Shown here piece after piece: positions 16,384-25,005 of a DNA stretch of 64,000 nucleotides (position 1 is its first letter; every line of letters begins with the position of its first letter). Origin of the DNA: Halobacillus halophilus (GTDB taxonomy: Bacteria > Bacillota > Bacilli > Bacillales > Halobacillaceae); assembly GCF_020171985.1 (NCBI RefSeq), contig NZ_JAIVAL010000002.1, positions 310,001-374,000 of the forward strand, given 5' to 3'. A model generated the notes under the pieces. It was not told where the DNA came from. It searched no databases and was given only the letters and a program-made list of their open reading frames with translations. Position numbers and translations under genes: made by a program.

Positions 16384-17019
16384 CTATTTGGAACCAATCA
16401 GCGGATATTCTTTTACATATTGAGGATTTTCCAATTCATCCAGCATAAAGTGTGCTACATCTTCCCGGGAAACCATCGGCTTGGTAAATTTAAAATAACC
16501 CGTTTGATACTCTGTAGTGAGTTCACCTTCTGTCAGCCTAGGCGCTCTAACAATGGTCCAGTCTAATTCCGTCTGCGCCAAGTAATTCTTCTGGTTTACA
16601 GAATCCTTCCATAGATCTCTAGCCACCCACCTTAGGGCTCTTCCAAACAGCCGGCTCACTACTCCCTGTTTCACATCCTGTTCGACAGTAACTCCAGCCC
16701 CCGTTAAGCTTATAATCCGATTGATGCCGTGTGCTTGCATCGCTCTTATCATGTTGGCCGAAGACTGAGTGAGCAAATCTTTAGGGCTGTTTTTGGTATG
16801 TCCCAGCACACTTAAAACTGCATCCTGTCCCTCTATAGCCCGCTCTACATCTTCGTACGTAAGAACACTTCCTTCCAGTATACGAAGATTTTCCGAATAA
16901 GGAATAACCAGTTTGTGCTTTCCTCTTACAAAAGCTGTAACCTCGTGGCCTCTTTCAAGTGCCTGGCTGACTAAGGGATGCCCCGTACGGCCGCTCGCTC
17001 CAAAGATGATTATTTTCAT
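16384..17019 (-). CDS. NAD(P)-binding protein (atypical SDR, BVR-B-like)
   Basis: A 211-residue Rossmann-fold protein of the biliverdin reductase B/NmrA-like atypical SDR group. The nucleotide motif is KIIIFGASGRTGHPLV at the N-terminus, followed by a basic FVRGKHK turn that favours NADP. Downstream are the family stretches VLSVLGHTK, IISLTGAGV and LDWTIVRAPRL. The ATG at 17019 has AAGGAGG upstream. It overlaps the stop of the preceding gene in an ATGA, so the two are translationally coupled. Last gene of a TetR-led operon. Substrate unknown; quinone or flavin reduction and stress sensing are usual guesses for such pairs. Confidence 0.8.
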   Translation of the reverse strand: MKIIIFGASGRTGHPLVSQALERGHEVTAFVRGKHKLVIPYSENLRILEGSVLTYEDVERAIEGQDAVLSVLGHTKNSPKDLLTQSSANMIRAMQAHGINRIISLTGAGVTVEQDVKQGVVSRLFGRALRWVARDLWKDSVNQKNYLAQTELDWTIVRAPRLTEGELTTEYQTGYFKFTKPMVSREDVAHFMLDELENPQYVKEYPLIGSK

Positions 17020-17879
17020 GAATGTTCCTCCTTCGTAATCCATTCAGATTGATAATCCATGATATATCGACGTAAAGAGGCAGGCTGCTGGTGGGTTACT
17101 TTTTCATAATCGCGTTTAATTCCTCCTGCAAGTCCTAATTTAGTCGGAGCATGCACACCAACAACTATGTTTACAAACTTTTCATCAACGCCTCGGCTCA
17201 GCATCGTCTTCTTAAATTGTTTAACTGTAGGGTTCTCATAATGAATCGGAACTTTCAGTATTTGAGTCATTTGGGAAGCAACTTCAAAAAAAGTAAGAGA
17301 CTCAGTTCCAGTAACCACATATTTCTGAAAGCGATGTTCATCAGAATCGTTAAGGGAAATAGCGGCTATATGAGCCACATCCCGTGCATCTACAAAACTG
17401 GTTTTTCCTTTTCCTGCTGGTACAAAGACTCGGTGATTTTCCCTGAGTTCAGTGCGAAGAAAATCGTTAAGATTCTGCATAAAATATCCGGCTCGCACAA
17501 AGGTGTACGGAATTCCAGATTTCTTGATCGTCTTTTCATTCTTATAATGAGGAACAAAAGGCATGTACTGGACGTCCTTTAAAGAAAGATAGACGATATG
17601 CTGGATATGATTCTGACGTGCAGCTTCTACAAACTGTTCAAATTGGATGCCTTCTCCAGGAGGATACATAAGAAATAGGCGATCTATCCCCCTAAGGGCG
17701 ACTTGAAAGGTTTCGGGCCTTGATAAATCCAGCTCTACGAAATCATATTCGTCCTCATATTGTTTCGTAGCTTTTTCCACATTTCGAACGGCACATCGAA
17801 TAGATAACTCGAAGACTTTCAGCTTTTTAGCTACCTCCTGTCCTACCTTTCCTGTAAAACCTGTTACCAAAATAGTCAT
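17016..17879 (-). CDS. NmrA-like NAD(P)-binding protein (YbjT/QOR2-type)
   Basis: A 287-residue atypical SDR. The glycine motif is ILVTGFTGKVGQEVAKKL at the N-terminus. The middle contains LFLMYPPGEG, and the next strand IVYLSLKDVQ leads to a KNEKTIKKSGIPYTFVRAGY segment that is typical of the NmrA/quinone-oxidoreductase 2 group. These bind NADPH and reduce quinones or serve as redox sensors. The ATG at 17879 is preferred over the upstream GTG (17888) because AAGGG lies about 10 nt before it. It is the middle gene of the operon, 37 bp after the TetR regulator and overlapping the next gene by 4 bp. Confidence 0.8.
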   Translation of the reverse strand: MTILVTGFTGKVGQEVAKKLKVFELSIRCAVRNVEKATKQYEDEYDFVELDLSRPETFQVALRGIDRLFLMYPPGEGIQFEQFVEAARQNHIQHIVYLSLKDVQYMPFVPHYKNEKTIKKSGIPYTFVRAGYFMQNLNDFLRTELRENHRVFVPAGKGKTSFVDARDVAHIAAISLNDSDEHRFQKYVVTGTESLTFFEVASQMTQILKVPIHYENPTVKQFKKTMLSRGVDEKFVNIVVGVHAPTKLGLAGGIKRDYEKVTHQQPASLRRYIMDYQSEWITKEEHS

Positions 17880-17916
17880 AGTATCCACGCCCTTCTATCA
17901 AGTCAAAATATCCTCA

Positions 17917-18483
17917 TTACTTCAGCAGCACCGGTATCTGTTCTGCCACTAACCGTAAAGGATTTTTACTTTTTGTTGTGAACGACACGAGAAAAGCTCC
18001 TTCAATCATAGAGTTAATCAGAATACCCAGTTCCTCTGCCCTTTTTTCTGGATAGCCATTGACCTTTAGTTTTTTTGCAAACGCGTGTTGGAATTGCTCA
18101 TAAGCGGCCTGACAAGCCTGCCTGATCGGCTCGCTTGCGTGTGTGGTTTCAAGAGCAACGGCGGCTACTGGGACACCGCTCGTCTCTCCATCCTTCACGG
18201 CTTGATCCGCCAAATCTTTTATCAGGTGCTGAATTGCTTCAACAGGATCATCCTGCTTTTCAAGCCCCCTTTCAATCCTATCCGTTACTTTAGCTGCTGT
18301 AAGATGAACGGCTTCAATCGCCAGCTGCTCTTTTCCATTTGGAAAATAATAATACAACGATCCTTTAGGTGCACCACTCTCTTTTGTAATCTGATTCAAA
18401 CCGGTGCCGTGATAGCCCTGAAGCTGAAATAACCTTGAAGCAGCTTGAATTAACTTAGTCCGGGAATTTCCCTTCTTATTCAT
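17917..18483 (-). CDS. TetR family repressor (LmrA/YxaF-like)
   Basis: A 188-residue TetR regulator. The HTH (residues about 10-55) includes LFQLQGYHGTGLNQITKESG and APKGSLYYYFPNGKEQL, the text typical of the LmrA/YxaF subgroup. The C-terminal ligand domain has VPVAAVALETT and GILINSMIEGAFLVS. In B. subtilis LmrA and YxaF repress drug efflux and quercetin dioxygenase genes and respond to flavonoids. Here the regulator heads an operon with two NAD(P)-binding proteins, so it probably controls their redox function. A palindrome overlapping its promoter (18504-18522) is a likely autoregulatory operator. Confidence 0.87.
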   Translation of the reverse strand: MNKKGNSRTKLIQAASRLFQLQGYHGTGLNQITKESGAPKGSLYYYFPNGKEQLAIEAVHLTAAKVTDRIERGLEKQDDPVEAIQHLIKDLADQAVKDGETSGVPVAAVALETTHASEPIRQACQAAYEQFQHAFAKKLKVNGYPEKRAEELGILINSMIEGAFLVSFTTKSKNPLRLVAEQIPVLLK

Positions 18484-18503
18484 AAACGTACCACCTTTTA
18501 AAT

Positions 18504-18522
18504 TATACCAATCGGTCTATAT
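18504..18522. promoter_or_regulatory. Candidate TetR operator overlapping the -10 region
   Basis: TATACCAATCGGTCTATA is an imperfect palindrome (TATACC / GGTcTATA) like the LmrA/YxaF operator core (TAGACC..GGTCTA). It overlaps a minus-strand TATAAT (18502-18507) just upstream of the tetR start. Confidence 0.55.
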
Positions 18523-18555
18523 ATTTATTATAACTCTTTTTATTTTTTTAGCCAG

Positions 18556-18589
18556 TAAAAAAACCTCTGCCTGTTATCCGCAAAGGTTT
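18556..18589 (-). terminator. Terminator of the nag operon
   Basis: On the minus strand AAACCTTTGC pairs with GCAGAGGTTT (one mismatch), followed by seven T. It lies 30 bp after the last nag-operon gene. Confidence 0.75.
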
Positions 18590-18619
18590 CTGTAAACAAT
18601 ATGGTGAGTGGAGAGAAAT

Positions 18620-19342
18620 TTAAAATTGGATTCTATCCTTATATCTTTCTACAAGGGCAGTATTATGTTCTTGTACACCTTCTACGTTACCGCTCTTAAA
18701 GATGGGCGGGGTTTCTCCAATATCCCTGAAACTAAGTATTACTCTGGCTAACAAATCCTGCAGTAAAGCGGCTCCGATGACGGATGACATAGGGGCAAAG
18801 GCATGAGGCACGCCTTCTGCTTCCTGCGATGTGTCTCCTGCCCGTATGTGAGTATCCACAACTTCCTCAACGTATTCTTCCAGTCGTTTACCTGACGGGT
18901 GCCGGGAAGGAAAGTTATTGGCGTAATCCATAGATAACATCCCGATCACATAAGCCCCTTTCTCCCGTGCATAAATGGCCGCGTCTATGGGAGCGGGGTT
19001 ACGGCCAGATGTTGAGATAACAAGAAAAATATCTCCTTCACGAATATCCTCTTTTTCTAAATAACTTTGAATAAAGCCTGGCTGCTTCTCATATTGACTG
19101 GATTTCACTGCTCCTTCATGAAGCATCAGCGGCTCTACAATTATAGGACGAACCGGCACCAGACCACCAGCTCTGTAATACGGTTCCTGTGCGATAAGAC
19201 TGGAGTGGCCGCAGCCAAACACATGAATAATTCCTTTATCCTTCAGACGATGAGCGATCTCTCTACTCATGGCATTCAGTTGATTGCCTGTCTCTCTATC
19301 CAAACGTTCCAATAGTTCCGCTGCTTGTAATAAATAAGTCAT
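18620..19342 (-). CDS. SIS domain protein (UPF0309 family) of the nag operon
   Basis: A 240-residue sugar isomerase (SIS) domain protein of the UPF0309 family. It contains HVFGCGHSSLIAQEPYYRAGG and IFLVISTSGRNPAPIDAA, the phosphosugar-binding loops with S-T-S-G. The related etherase MurQ cleaves the lactyl ether of MurNAc-6-P, but this protein is shorter and belongs to another branch. The ATG at 19342 has GGAGAGG upstream and lies 13 nt after the nagR stop. Its place as last gene of the GlcNAc operon suggests it handles an amino-sugar phosphate. The precise reaction is not known to me. Confidence 0.8.
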   Translation of the reverse strand: MTYLLQAAELLERLDRETGNQLNAMSREIAHRLKDKGIIHVFGCGHSSLIAQEPYYRAGGLVPVRPIIVEPLMLHEGAVKSSQYEKQPGFIQSYLEKEDIREGDIFLVISTSGRNPAPIDAAIYAREKGAYVIGMLSMDYANNFPSRHPSGKRLEEYVEEVVDTHIRAGDTSQEAEGVPHAFAPMSSVIGAALLQDLLARVILSFRDIGETPPIFKSGNVEGVQEHNTALVERYKDRIQF

Positions 19343-19355
19343 AACCAGCCTCTCC

Positions 19356-20081
19356 TTAACCGCGGGTAATATCACTTGAGAATTTATAACGGTCCGCACG
19401 ATAAGACGATTTAACTACTTCAAATGGCGTGCCATCTTCAAGAAAGCTATGTCTTTCTATATGAAGAACTGCAGAGCCAGGAGGGATTTCAAGTAGGGTA
19501 GCCTGATCTTCATTGGCAATGGTTGCTTCAATGATTTGACTGGCCTTTCCTATTTTCTGCCGTTTATTTTTCTCTACATAATCATAGAGGGAGCCCTGTA
19601 CATCTTCTTTTTTCAGATCAGGAAACATAGTCACTGGCAGGAAGTTGGTTTCAATAGCCATAGGCTTTTGATCAGCATATCTTATTCTTTGAAGACGATA
19701 GATCTCTGCATTCTCTTCGATTTCCAGTTTGCGGGAAATCTCTACGCTTGCCGTGACTTTCTCAAAATCCAGCAGCTTACTGCTGGCTGTCATTCCTCTT
19801 GTTTTCATGTCCTCTGTAAAACTTGTTAAACCTTTTAGAGATTGTTCAATTTTGTTCTCGGCTATGAATGTTCCTCTTCCTTTTTCTCTGTAAAGAACTC
19901 CTTCATTGACCAGATTGGTAATCGCTTGCCTGACCGTCATTCGGCTGACAGCGTAGTTTTCTGACAGAATACGTTCAGATGGAATCATATCGTTGGGCTG
20001 ATACTCCCCATTTGAAATCCTCTGTTTAATATTTTCTTCAATTTGGTAATAAATCGGAAGCGGCGACTTCTTATCAATCAT
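19356..20081 (-). CDS. nagR: GntR/HutC family repressor NagR (YvoA-like)
   Basis: A 241-residue GntR regulator. The winged HTH (residues 1-75) includes PLPIYYQIEENIKQRISNGE, MIPSERILSENYAVSRMTVR and the GTFIAENK wing. The C-terminal UTRA domain (about 90-235) has IYRLQRIRYADQKPMAIET. It matches NagR/YvoA/DasR, which releases DNA on binding GlcN-6-P or GlcNAc-6-P. It is the fourth gene of the nag operon, 4 bp after nagB. A dre-type operator upstream of nagE (23727-23742) gives autoregulation of the whole operon. Confidence 0.9.
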   Translation of the reverse strand: MIDKKSPLPIYYQIEENIKQRISNGEYQPNDMIPSERILSENYAVSRMTVRQAITNLVNEGVLYREKGRGTFIAENKIEQSLKGLTSFTEDMKTRGMTASSKLLDFEKVTASVEISRKLEIEENAEIYRLQRIRYADQKPMAIETNFLPVTMFPDLKKEDVQGSLYDYVEKNKRQKIGKASQIIEATIANEDQATLLEIPPGSAVLHIERHSFLEDGTPFEVVKSSYRADRYKFSSDITRG

Positions 20082-20085
20082 GACT

Positions 20086-20832
20086 CTATTCGTCTCCTCT
20101 CAGGTACTCTACCTTTTTATAAGCTTCTTCATCTACGAGTAACGTAACATTTTCATGAAAGCAAAGGGCAGACGCTGGCATTTCTTCACTCGGCGGATCT
20201 TCTAATAAACTTCTTATAGCTTCCGCTTTATTTTCTCCAGAAGCAAGCAGGAGAATTTTTTTGCTTTTTAAAATGGACTGAATCCCCATAGTTATGGCTT
20301 TCTTTGGAACATTATCGAGCGATTCAAAGAATCTGGCATTGGCTTTTCTTGTGGATTCAGCAAGTTCGATCACATGGGTTTCACTTTTAAATGACGTATG
20401 GGGTTCGTTAAATCCAATGTGTCCATTCTGCCCGATCCCTAAAATCTGTAGATCAGGTGGTCCAATATGGTCAATCAACTGCTCATAACGGCTGCACTCG
20501 TCTTCCAAATCTTCAGCCAGCCCATTAGGAATATACGTGCAGACTGGATTGATATTAATCTTATCAAATAAATGCTTTTTCATAAAAAAATGGTAGCTTT
20601 GCGGATCATTTTCGCCAAGACCCACATATTCATCTAAATTGATCGTCGAGATTTGACGGTAATCCACCGATCTTCTCTTATAACCTTCCACCATTTCGCG
20701 ATAGGTTTGAAGAGGGGTACTTCCAGTAGCCAGTCCAAGAACGGCTGCAGGATTGCGAGTCACCTCATCTTCTATCATCCCGCCGGCTTTCTGACTTAAA
20801 GATTGGTAGTCTTGAGAGACCCATATTTCCAC
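20086..20832 (-). CDS. nagB: Glucosamine-6-phosphate deaminase
   Basis: A 248-residue NagB. It converts GlcN-6-P to fructose-6-P and ammonia. Family motifs are VLGLATGSTPLQTYREM, TINLDEYVGLGENDPQSY (with the catalytic Asp) and ILGIGQNGHIGFNEP. The length equals the short Bacillus form, which lacks the C-terminal allosteric extension of the E. coli enzyme. The start codon is GTG, behind GAGGAGAG that overlaps the nagA stop. Tightly packed between nagA and nagR. Confidence 0.95.
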   Translation of the reverse strand: MEIWVSQDYQSLSQKAGGMIEDEVTRNPAAVLGLATGSTPLQTYREMVEGYKRRSVDYRQISTINLDEYVGLGENDPQSYHFFMKKHLFDKININPVCTYIPNGLAEDLEDECSRYEQLIDHIGPPDLQILGIGQNGHIGFNEPHTSFKSETHVIELAESTRKANARFFESLDNVPKKAITMGIQSILKSKKILLLASGENKAEAIRSLLEDPPSEEMPASALCFHENVTLLVDEEAYKKVEYLRGDE

Positions 20833-20834
20833 GG

Positions 20835-22010
20835 TTAACTCTCCTCTCGTTGATAGGCTATCTCACCGTTACAAACGGTTGTTACCACTTCCAGATTTTC
20901 GTCTAACAGGACAAGGTCCGCATCTTTCCCTTTCTCAATTTTCCCTTTTTGTTCAAGTCCTAATTGTTCTGCTGCATTGAGAGAGGAAATCCGCACAAGG
21001 TCTTCCCACGGTACCTCCGTATGTTGACGCATGTTTTTCAGGGCTTCCTGAAGAGTCAGTACACTGCCCGCGAGTGTACCATCGTCTAATCGAGCCTCTC
21101 CACCTTTTACATCTACCTGTTGACCACCCAAATCGTACCTCCCCTCGGGAAGACATTTAGCTCTCATGGCGTCCGTGATTAGAATGGTCCTTTCAGCTTT
21201 AGTATGATGATAAGCCAGTTGCACTGCTTCCGGTCTCGCATGTACATGATCCACAATCATTTCCACTTTGAGGTGTTTATTCAGCAAAGCAGCTCCAACC
21301 ACACCAGGATCGCGGTGATGAAATCCGCTCATCTGGTTGTATAAATGAGTAATGTGACGTGCTCCAGCGTCCACCGCTTCTTCTACCTGATCGAATGTCG
21401 CTTCACTATGACCGATAGAGGCAATCACTCCCTGGTCGGTTAAGTGCTTAATAAAATTCAAGCCCCCGGGAATTTCTGGAGCTAAAGTAACTAAACGAAT
21501 CTGGCCACCGCTTTCGTCCTGCCAGCGATCAAACTGTTCGGGTGAAGGAGGAAGAATGTGTTCATGCGGCTGAGCGCCTGCTTTATTTATCGATAGGAAA
21601 GGTCCTTCCAGATGGATACCAAGTATCTCCGCCTGGCTGCCTGTTCTTTTATTGCTCATATATCCTCTAACGTTCTTTAAGGCCCTGGTAATACTCTCGG
21701 GGGACTGAGTCATGGTCGTCGCCAAAAAACTGGTGGTGCCTTCCGCTGGCAGACTGCGTGCCATTCCTGTCAGTGCTTCATTCGTACCGTCCATTACATC
21801 GTGACCATCTGCTCCGTGGATATGCATATCTATAAATCCAGGGACAAGGGTCCACCTTTCCCCTTTACCATCGATAACTTTTTCCGCTCCGCCAACAGGA
21901 TTCTCAGCAACAGATTCAATCAAGCCATCCTTAAGGTACACCGAACCAGAGGGAATAACTTCATTATGACAAACGATAGTTACGTTAATTATCTCTACAC
22001 TTTCCGCCAT
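20835..22010 (-). CDS. nagA: N-acetylglucosamine-6-phosphate deacetylase
   Basis: A 391-residue amidohydrolase that removes acetate from GlcNAc-6-P. Metal-site motifs visible are PGFIDMHIHGADGHDVMDG, the bridging Glu in GIHLEGPFLS, the His in SIGHSEATFDQ and the Asp in TILITDAMRA. The C-terminal GKDADLVLLD strand is usual in this superfamily. AAGGAGTG lies 9 nt before the ATG. It follows nagE after a 214-bp gap that contains a G/C-rich hairpin but no clear promoter. Confidence 0.95.
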   Translation of the reverse strand: MAESVEIINVTIVCHNEVIPSGSVYLKDGLIESVAENPVGGAEKVIDGKGERWTLVPGFIDMHIHGADGHDVMDGTNEALTGMARSLPAEGTTSFLATTMTQSPESITRALKNVRGYMSNKRTGSQAEILGIHLEGPFLSINKAGAQPHEHILPPSPEQFDRWQDESGGQIRLVTLAPEIPGGLNFIKHLTDQGVIASIGHSEATFDQVEEAVDAGARHITHLYNQMSGFHHRDPGVVGAALLNKHLKVEMIVDHVHARPEAVQLAYHHTKAERTILITDAMRAKCLPEGRYDLGGQQVDVKGGEARLDDGTLAGSVLTLQEALKNMRQHTEVPWEDLVRISSLNAAEQLGLEQKGKIEKGKDADLVLLDENLEVVTTVCNGEIAYQREES

Positions 22011-22224
22011 GGGCTTTCACTCCTTCGTAAGAATTCAGGGGGAGAAGATCCCCCCCCTTTATTCTGTCGTAAAATCACGCATCTTTTTGGTCCATTTATT
22101 GTCCGTACTCTTTGAAAAACCTAACTGGTACTTCTTCAAACGAAACCCCAACTCCTTCCGATTCCATACAAAACCATTTTTGTTTAAAGCCCCATTTTTG
22201 TATCGTTTGAAGTACAAGGATCTA

Positions 22225-23652
22225 TTAATGACGTTTGTCGGTATCTCTTTGATCCATTCTCTTTCGGATCGCTTCAGCTAGAAACTCTACAGACGTTCCT
22301 ACAACCACTTGCAAGTTTTGTCCGCCTACTTTCATCACTCCGCGTGCGCCGGATCGTTTCAGAGCATTTTCATCTGCCTGTTCCCGGTCTACCATTTGTA
22401 AACGTAAGCGAGTGGTACAATAATCCAGTGATTTAATATTCTCCGCACCGCCGAGAGCTTTCAAGTAGTCTGAAGCTTTGCGGTCATAATCATTCTCCGA
22501 TTCATAAGAGGGCTGACCGACTTCCTGGGTTTCTTCTACAAAATCTTCATCCTCATCTTCACGTCCCGGAGTCTTCAAGTCCAGTTTAATAATTAGAAAG
22601 TAGAAGACTAGGAAATAGATAAAACCAAGGACCAGTCCGATTGGAATGAGCATTAGAGGATTCTGTGCAATTCCATAGTTTAAGGAATAGTCAATAAGTC
22701 CAGCTGAAAAGCCAAACCCGTGGCGAATATCAAGCATATAGGCTGCCACCATAGACACTCCAGTCAAAACGGAGTGTACCACATACAAGAGCGGCGATAA
22801 GAACATAAATGAAAATTCAATAGGTTCTGTAACACCTGTCAGGAAAGAGGTCAGGGCGATACTTAAGAACATCCCGCCCACCATCGATTTCCGGTGCTTT
22901 TTCGCAGCCGCGTACATGGCCAGACAAGCTGCGGGAAGGCCTATCATCATGACAGGATAGAATCCGGCTAAAAAATAACCTGCGTCCGGATCTCCATTTA
23001 AGAACCGGTTAATTTCACCTTTCACAACTTCCCCTGACTCCGTCGTAAAGGAGCCAAAGTCAAACCAAATAAGGGTGTTCAACACATGGTGCAGCCCAAC
23101 AGGGATGAGCAGCCGGTTAAGTACGCCGTACACTCCTACTCCCAATTCTCCAGCATTTAATATCCAATTCGCCGTAGCGTCAAGAACGTACTGGGGATAA
23201 ACCCATAAGTACCCGAGCACAAAAGAAAGAGCGACCATAGTCAGCGAGGTTATGATTGGCACAAATCGCTTCCCTCCAAAGAAAGACAGGAACTCTGGAA
23301 ATTTAATATCATAGAAGCGATTATAAAGCATTCCGGCAATCACGCCGGCAATTATTCCCGAAAAGACTCCCATATCAATATCACTATTAATCGCCTTAAT
23401 TCCTTCTTCCAGAACAAGAACTCCAATTGCTCCGGATAAAGCTGCTCCTCCGCTTCCATCTTTAGCAAACCCCATCGCAATACCTATGGCAAAAATAATG
23501 GACAGGTTAGTAAGGATCCCATTTCCGGCTGCAGTCATAAACGGAATATTAAACAAATCCTCCATACCTAATCGAACAAGTAACGCGGCAGCCGGCAGTG
23601 TAGCGATTGGAAACATTAATGACTTCCCAATTCGTTGCAGAAAACTTAACAT
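22225..23652 (-). CDS. nagE: PTS N-acetylglucosamine transporter EIICB
   Basis: A 475-residue sugar permease of the glucose/GlcNAc PTS family. The EIIC membrane domain (residues about 1-360) has ten or so helices and the sequence GVTEPIEFSFMFLSPLLY that is typical of sugar recognition. The EIIB domain (about 395-470) carries the phospho-accepting Cys412 in LDYCTTRLRLQM. No EIIA domain is fused, so EIIA must come from another protein such as a glucose-PTS component. It imports GlcNAc as GlcNAc-6-P for nagA and nagB. First gene of the operon, directly after the NagR operator. Confidence 0.92.
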   Translation of the reverse strand: MLSFLQRIGKSLMFPIATLPAAALLVRLGMEDLFNIPFMTAAGNGILTNLSIIFAIGIAMGFAKDGSGGAALSGAIGVLVLEEGIKAINSDIDMGVFSGIIAGVIAGMLYNRFYDIKFPEFLSFFGGKRFVPIITSLTMVALSFVLGYLWVYPQYVLDATANWILNAGELGVGVYGVLNRLLIPVGLHHVLNTLIWFDFGSFTTESGEVVKGEINRFLNGDPDAGYFLAGFYPVMMIGLPAACLAMYAAAKKHRKSMVGGMFLSIALTSFLTGVTEPIEFSFMFLSPLLYVVHSVLTGVSMVAAYMLDIRHGFGFSAGLIDYSLNYGIAQNPLMLIPIGLVLGFIYFLVFYFLIIKLDLKTPGREDEDEDFVEETQEVGQPSYESENDYDRKASDYLKALGGAENIKSLDYCTTRLRLQMVDREQADENALKRSGARGVMKVGGQNLQVVVGTSVEFLAEAIRKRMDQRDTDKRH

Positions 23653-23726
23653 GTTTCTTCCTCCTCTATATTTAAGTTGTCGATTTTGTAACCGCTTTAT
23701 AATTAGAGAATATCACTATGTTATAT

Positions 23727-23742
23727 AGTTGTCTATACCAAT
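23727..23742. promoter_or_regulatory. NagR (dre-type) operator
   Basis: Minus-strand ATTGGTATAGACAACT matches the YvoA/NagR operator of Bacillus (ATTGGTATAGA-xxACT) and the DasR dre core. It lies 75 bp upstream of nagE, whose operon encodes NagR itself. Confidence 0.85.
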
Positions 23743-23880
23743 TTAAGTAATTTACATATAAATGTTTGATAAAATTGCAGAAATTCAATATAAAAAGTGG
23801 AAAAATTAGAACTTTGTACTACAGGAAGGAGTTTCCATGAACCTCATGGAATATAGAAATAAACATTTTGAATGGAGTTG

Positions 23881-24837
23881 ATGTTTTTGTTTACTAAACA
23901 TCTATCAAAACCTTATTATCTCGATCAATTGGAATCTGCTTCCAGACGCATCGCGATGACTCATCATAAACATTCAGAAATTGTACATTGGCGAACCCAT
24001 TTATCCTCCAATTTCTATGGGGAAAAAAAGATTTTACCTGTATTGACCCATATACCCTCCAAAGAATCCCGCATATTTTTTGACCTGCGTCTCCCGCTTC
24101 CTGATCACTCCTATTGTCAGATCGATGTACTTATTATCACTCGAAATTTTGCCCTTATTTTAGAAGTAAACCATTCACCTTTACAAAGCTTGCCAAAGGA
24201 CTACAGATTTATGCATGTAAACGAACGGATGGAAGCAAGGATGCCAGACCCTCTGTCTCAGGCAGAACTTCAGGCCCATCAATTAACATACTGGTTATCA
24301 AGGACCGAATTTCAAAGTTTACCAATCAACTATTTTGTCGTTTTAACCAGTCCAGCCTCCTACAGCCATCCATCTTATGGATGTAACAGTCAGGTGGTAC
24401 ATTTAGACCAGTTGTTAACAGCCTACCATTCACTTAATAAAGTCTACACTTCCTCTCCCTTAGAAGAATCTGAGTTAAACCGATTGTGCGATCAGCTGGT
24501 AACCGGAGATGTCCCCTATCAGCCGTTTATTTTAGACCGGTTTCATCTTAAAAAAGCAGATGTCCTGCAAGGTGTTATCTGTCCGGAATGTAGTGCTCTT
24601 CCAATGAAAAGACTTCACGGACGATGGTATTGTAAAGCCTGTCATCATACATCAAGAAATGCTCATGTAGAAGCTTTAAAAGACTACCAGTTTCTTTTCG
24701 GTGAACGAATTACGAACCAGCAGGCCTGCGCCTTTCTTAAGCTTGACTCCAGTACGGCAGCTCTTCAAATATTAAATGAAGTAGCCTCTGAAAAGTCAGG
24801 AATGAATAAAACCCGTTATTATGTATTCAACCAGTAA
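23881..24837 (+). CDS. NERD (nuclease-related) domain protein with zinc ribbon
   Basis: A 318-residue protein. Residues about 35-150 match the NERD domain found in Bacillus proteins, with SEIVHWRTHLSSNFYGEKKI and YCQIDVLIITRNFALILEVN carrying the conserved acidic/hydrophobic core of this nuclease-like fold. Residues about 235-260 form a Cys4 zinc ribbon (CPECSALPMKRLHGRWYCKAC), followed by a helical C-terminus. NERD proteins are presumed nucleases or nucleic-acid-binding proteins, but activity has not been shown. The ATG at 23881 has GGAG 3 nt upstream of a spacer, and the earlier ATG (23872) has no site. It stands alone, divergent from nagE. Confidence 0.8.
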   Translation: MFLFTKHLSKPYYLDQLESASRRIAMTHHKHSEIVHWRTHLSSNFYGEKKILPVLTHIPSKESRIFFDLRLPLPDHSYCQIDVLIITRNFALILEVNHSPLQSLPKDYRFMHVNERMEARMPDPLSQAELQAHQLTYWLSRTEFQSLPINYFVVLTSPASYSHPSYGCNSQVVHLDQLLTAYHSLNKVYTSSPLEESELNRLCDQLVTGDVPYQPFILDRFHLKKADVLQGVICPECSALPMKRLHGRWYCKACHHTSRNAHVEALKDYQFLFGERITNQQACAFLKLDSSTAALQILNEVASEKSGMNKTRYYVFNQ

Positions 24838-25005
24838 ACATCCAATCTCCTCATTTTTGAAGACTTATCTTTGTTAAGCATCTGATCAAGAACCAGTTTA
24901 TTTTCTCCTTCTGTTTAACTACTGGGATAAAGTGGAAGAAGATTTCTGACAAACGTTTTACTTCGTTTGCCTTTCTACAAATACTTCATAAGGAGAGGTT
25001 CTAGC

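Noticed and set aside
23687-23700. cre (CcpA) site before nagE
   Set aside because: TGTAACCGCTTTAT has two mismatches at conserved end positions, too weak to call, though catabolite control would be expected.
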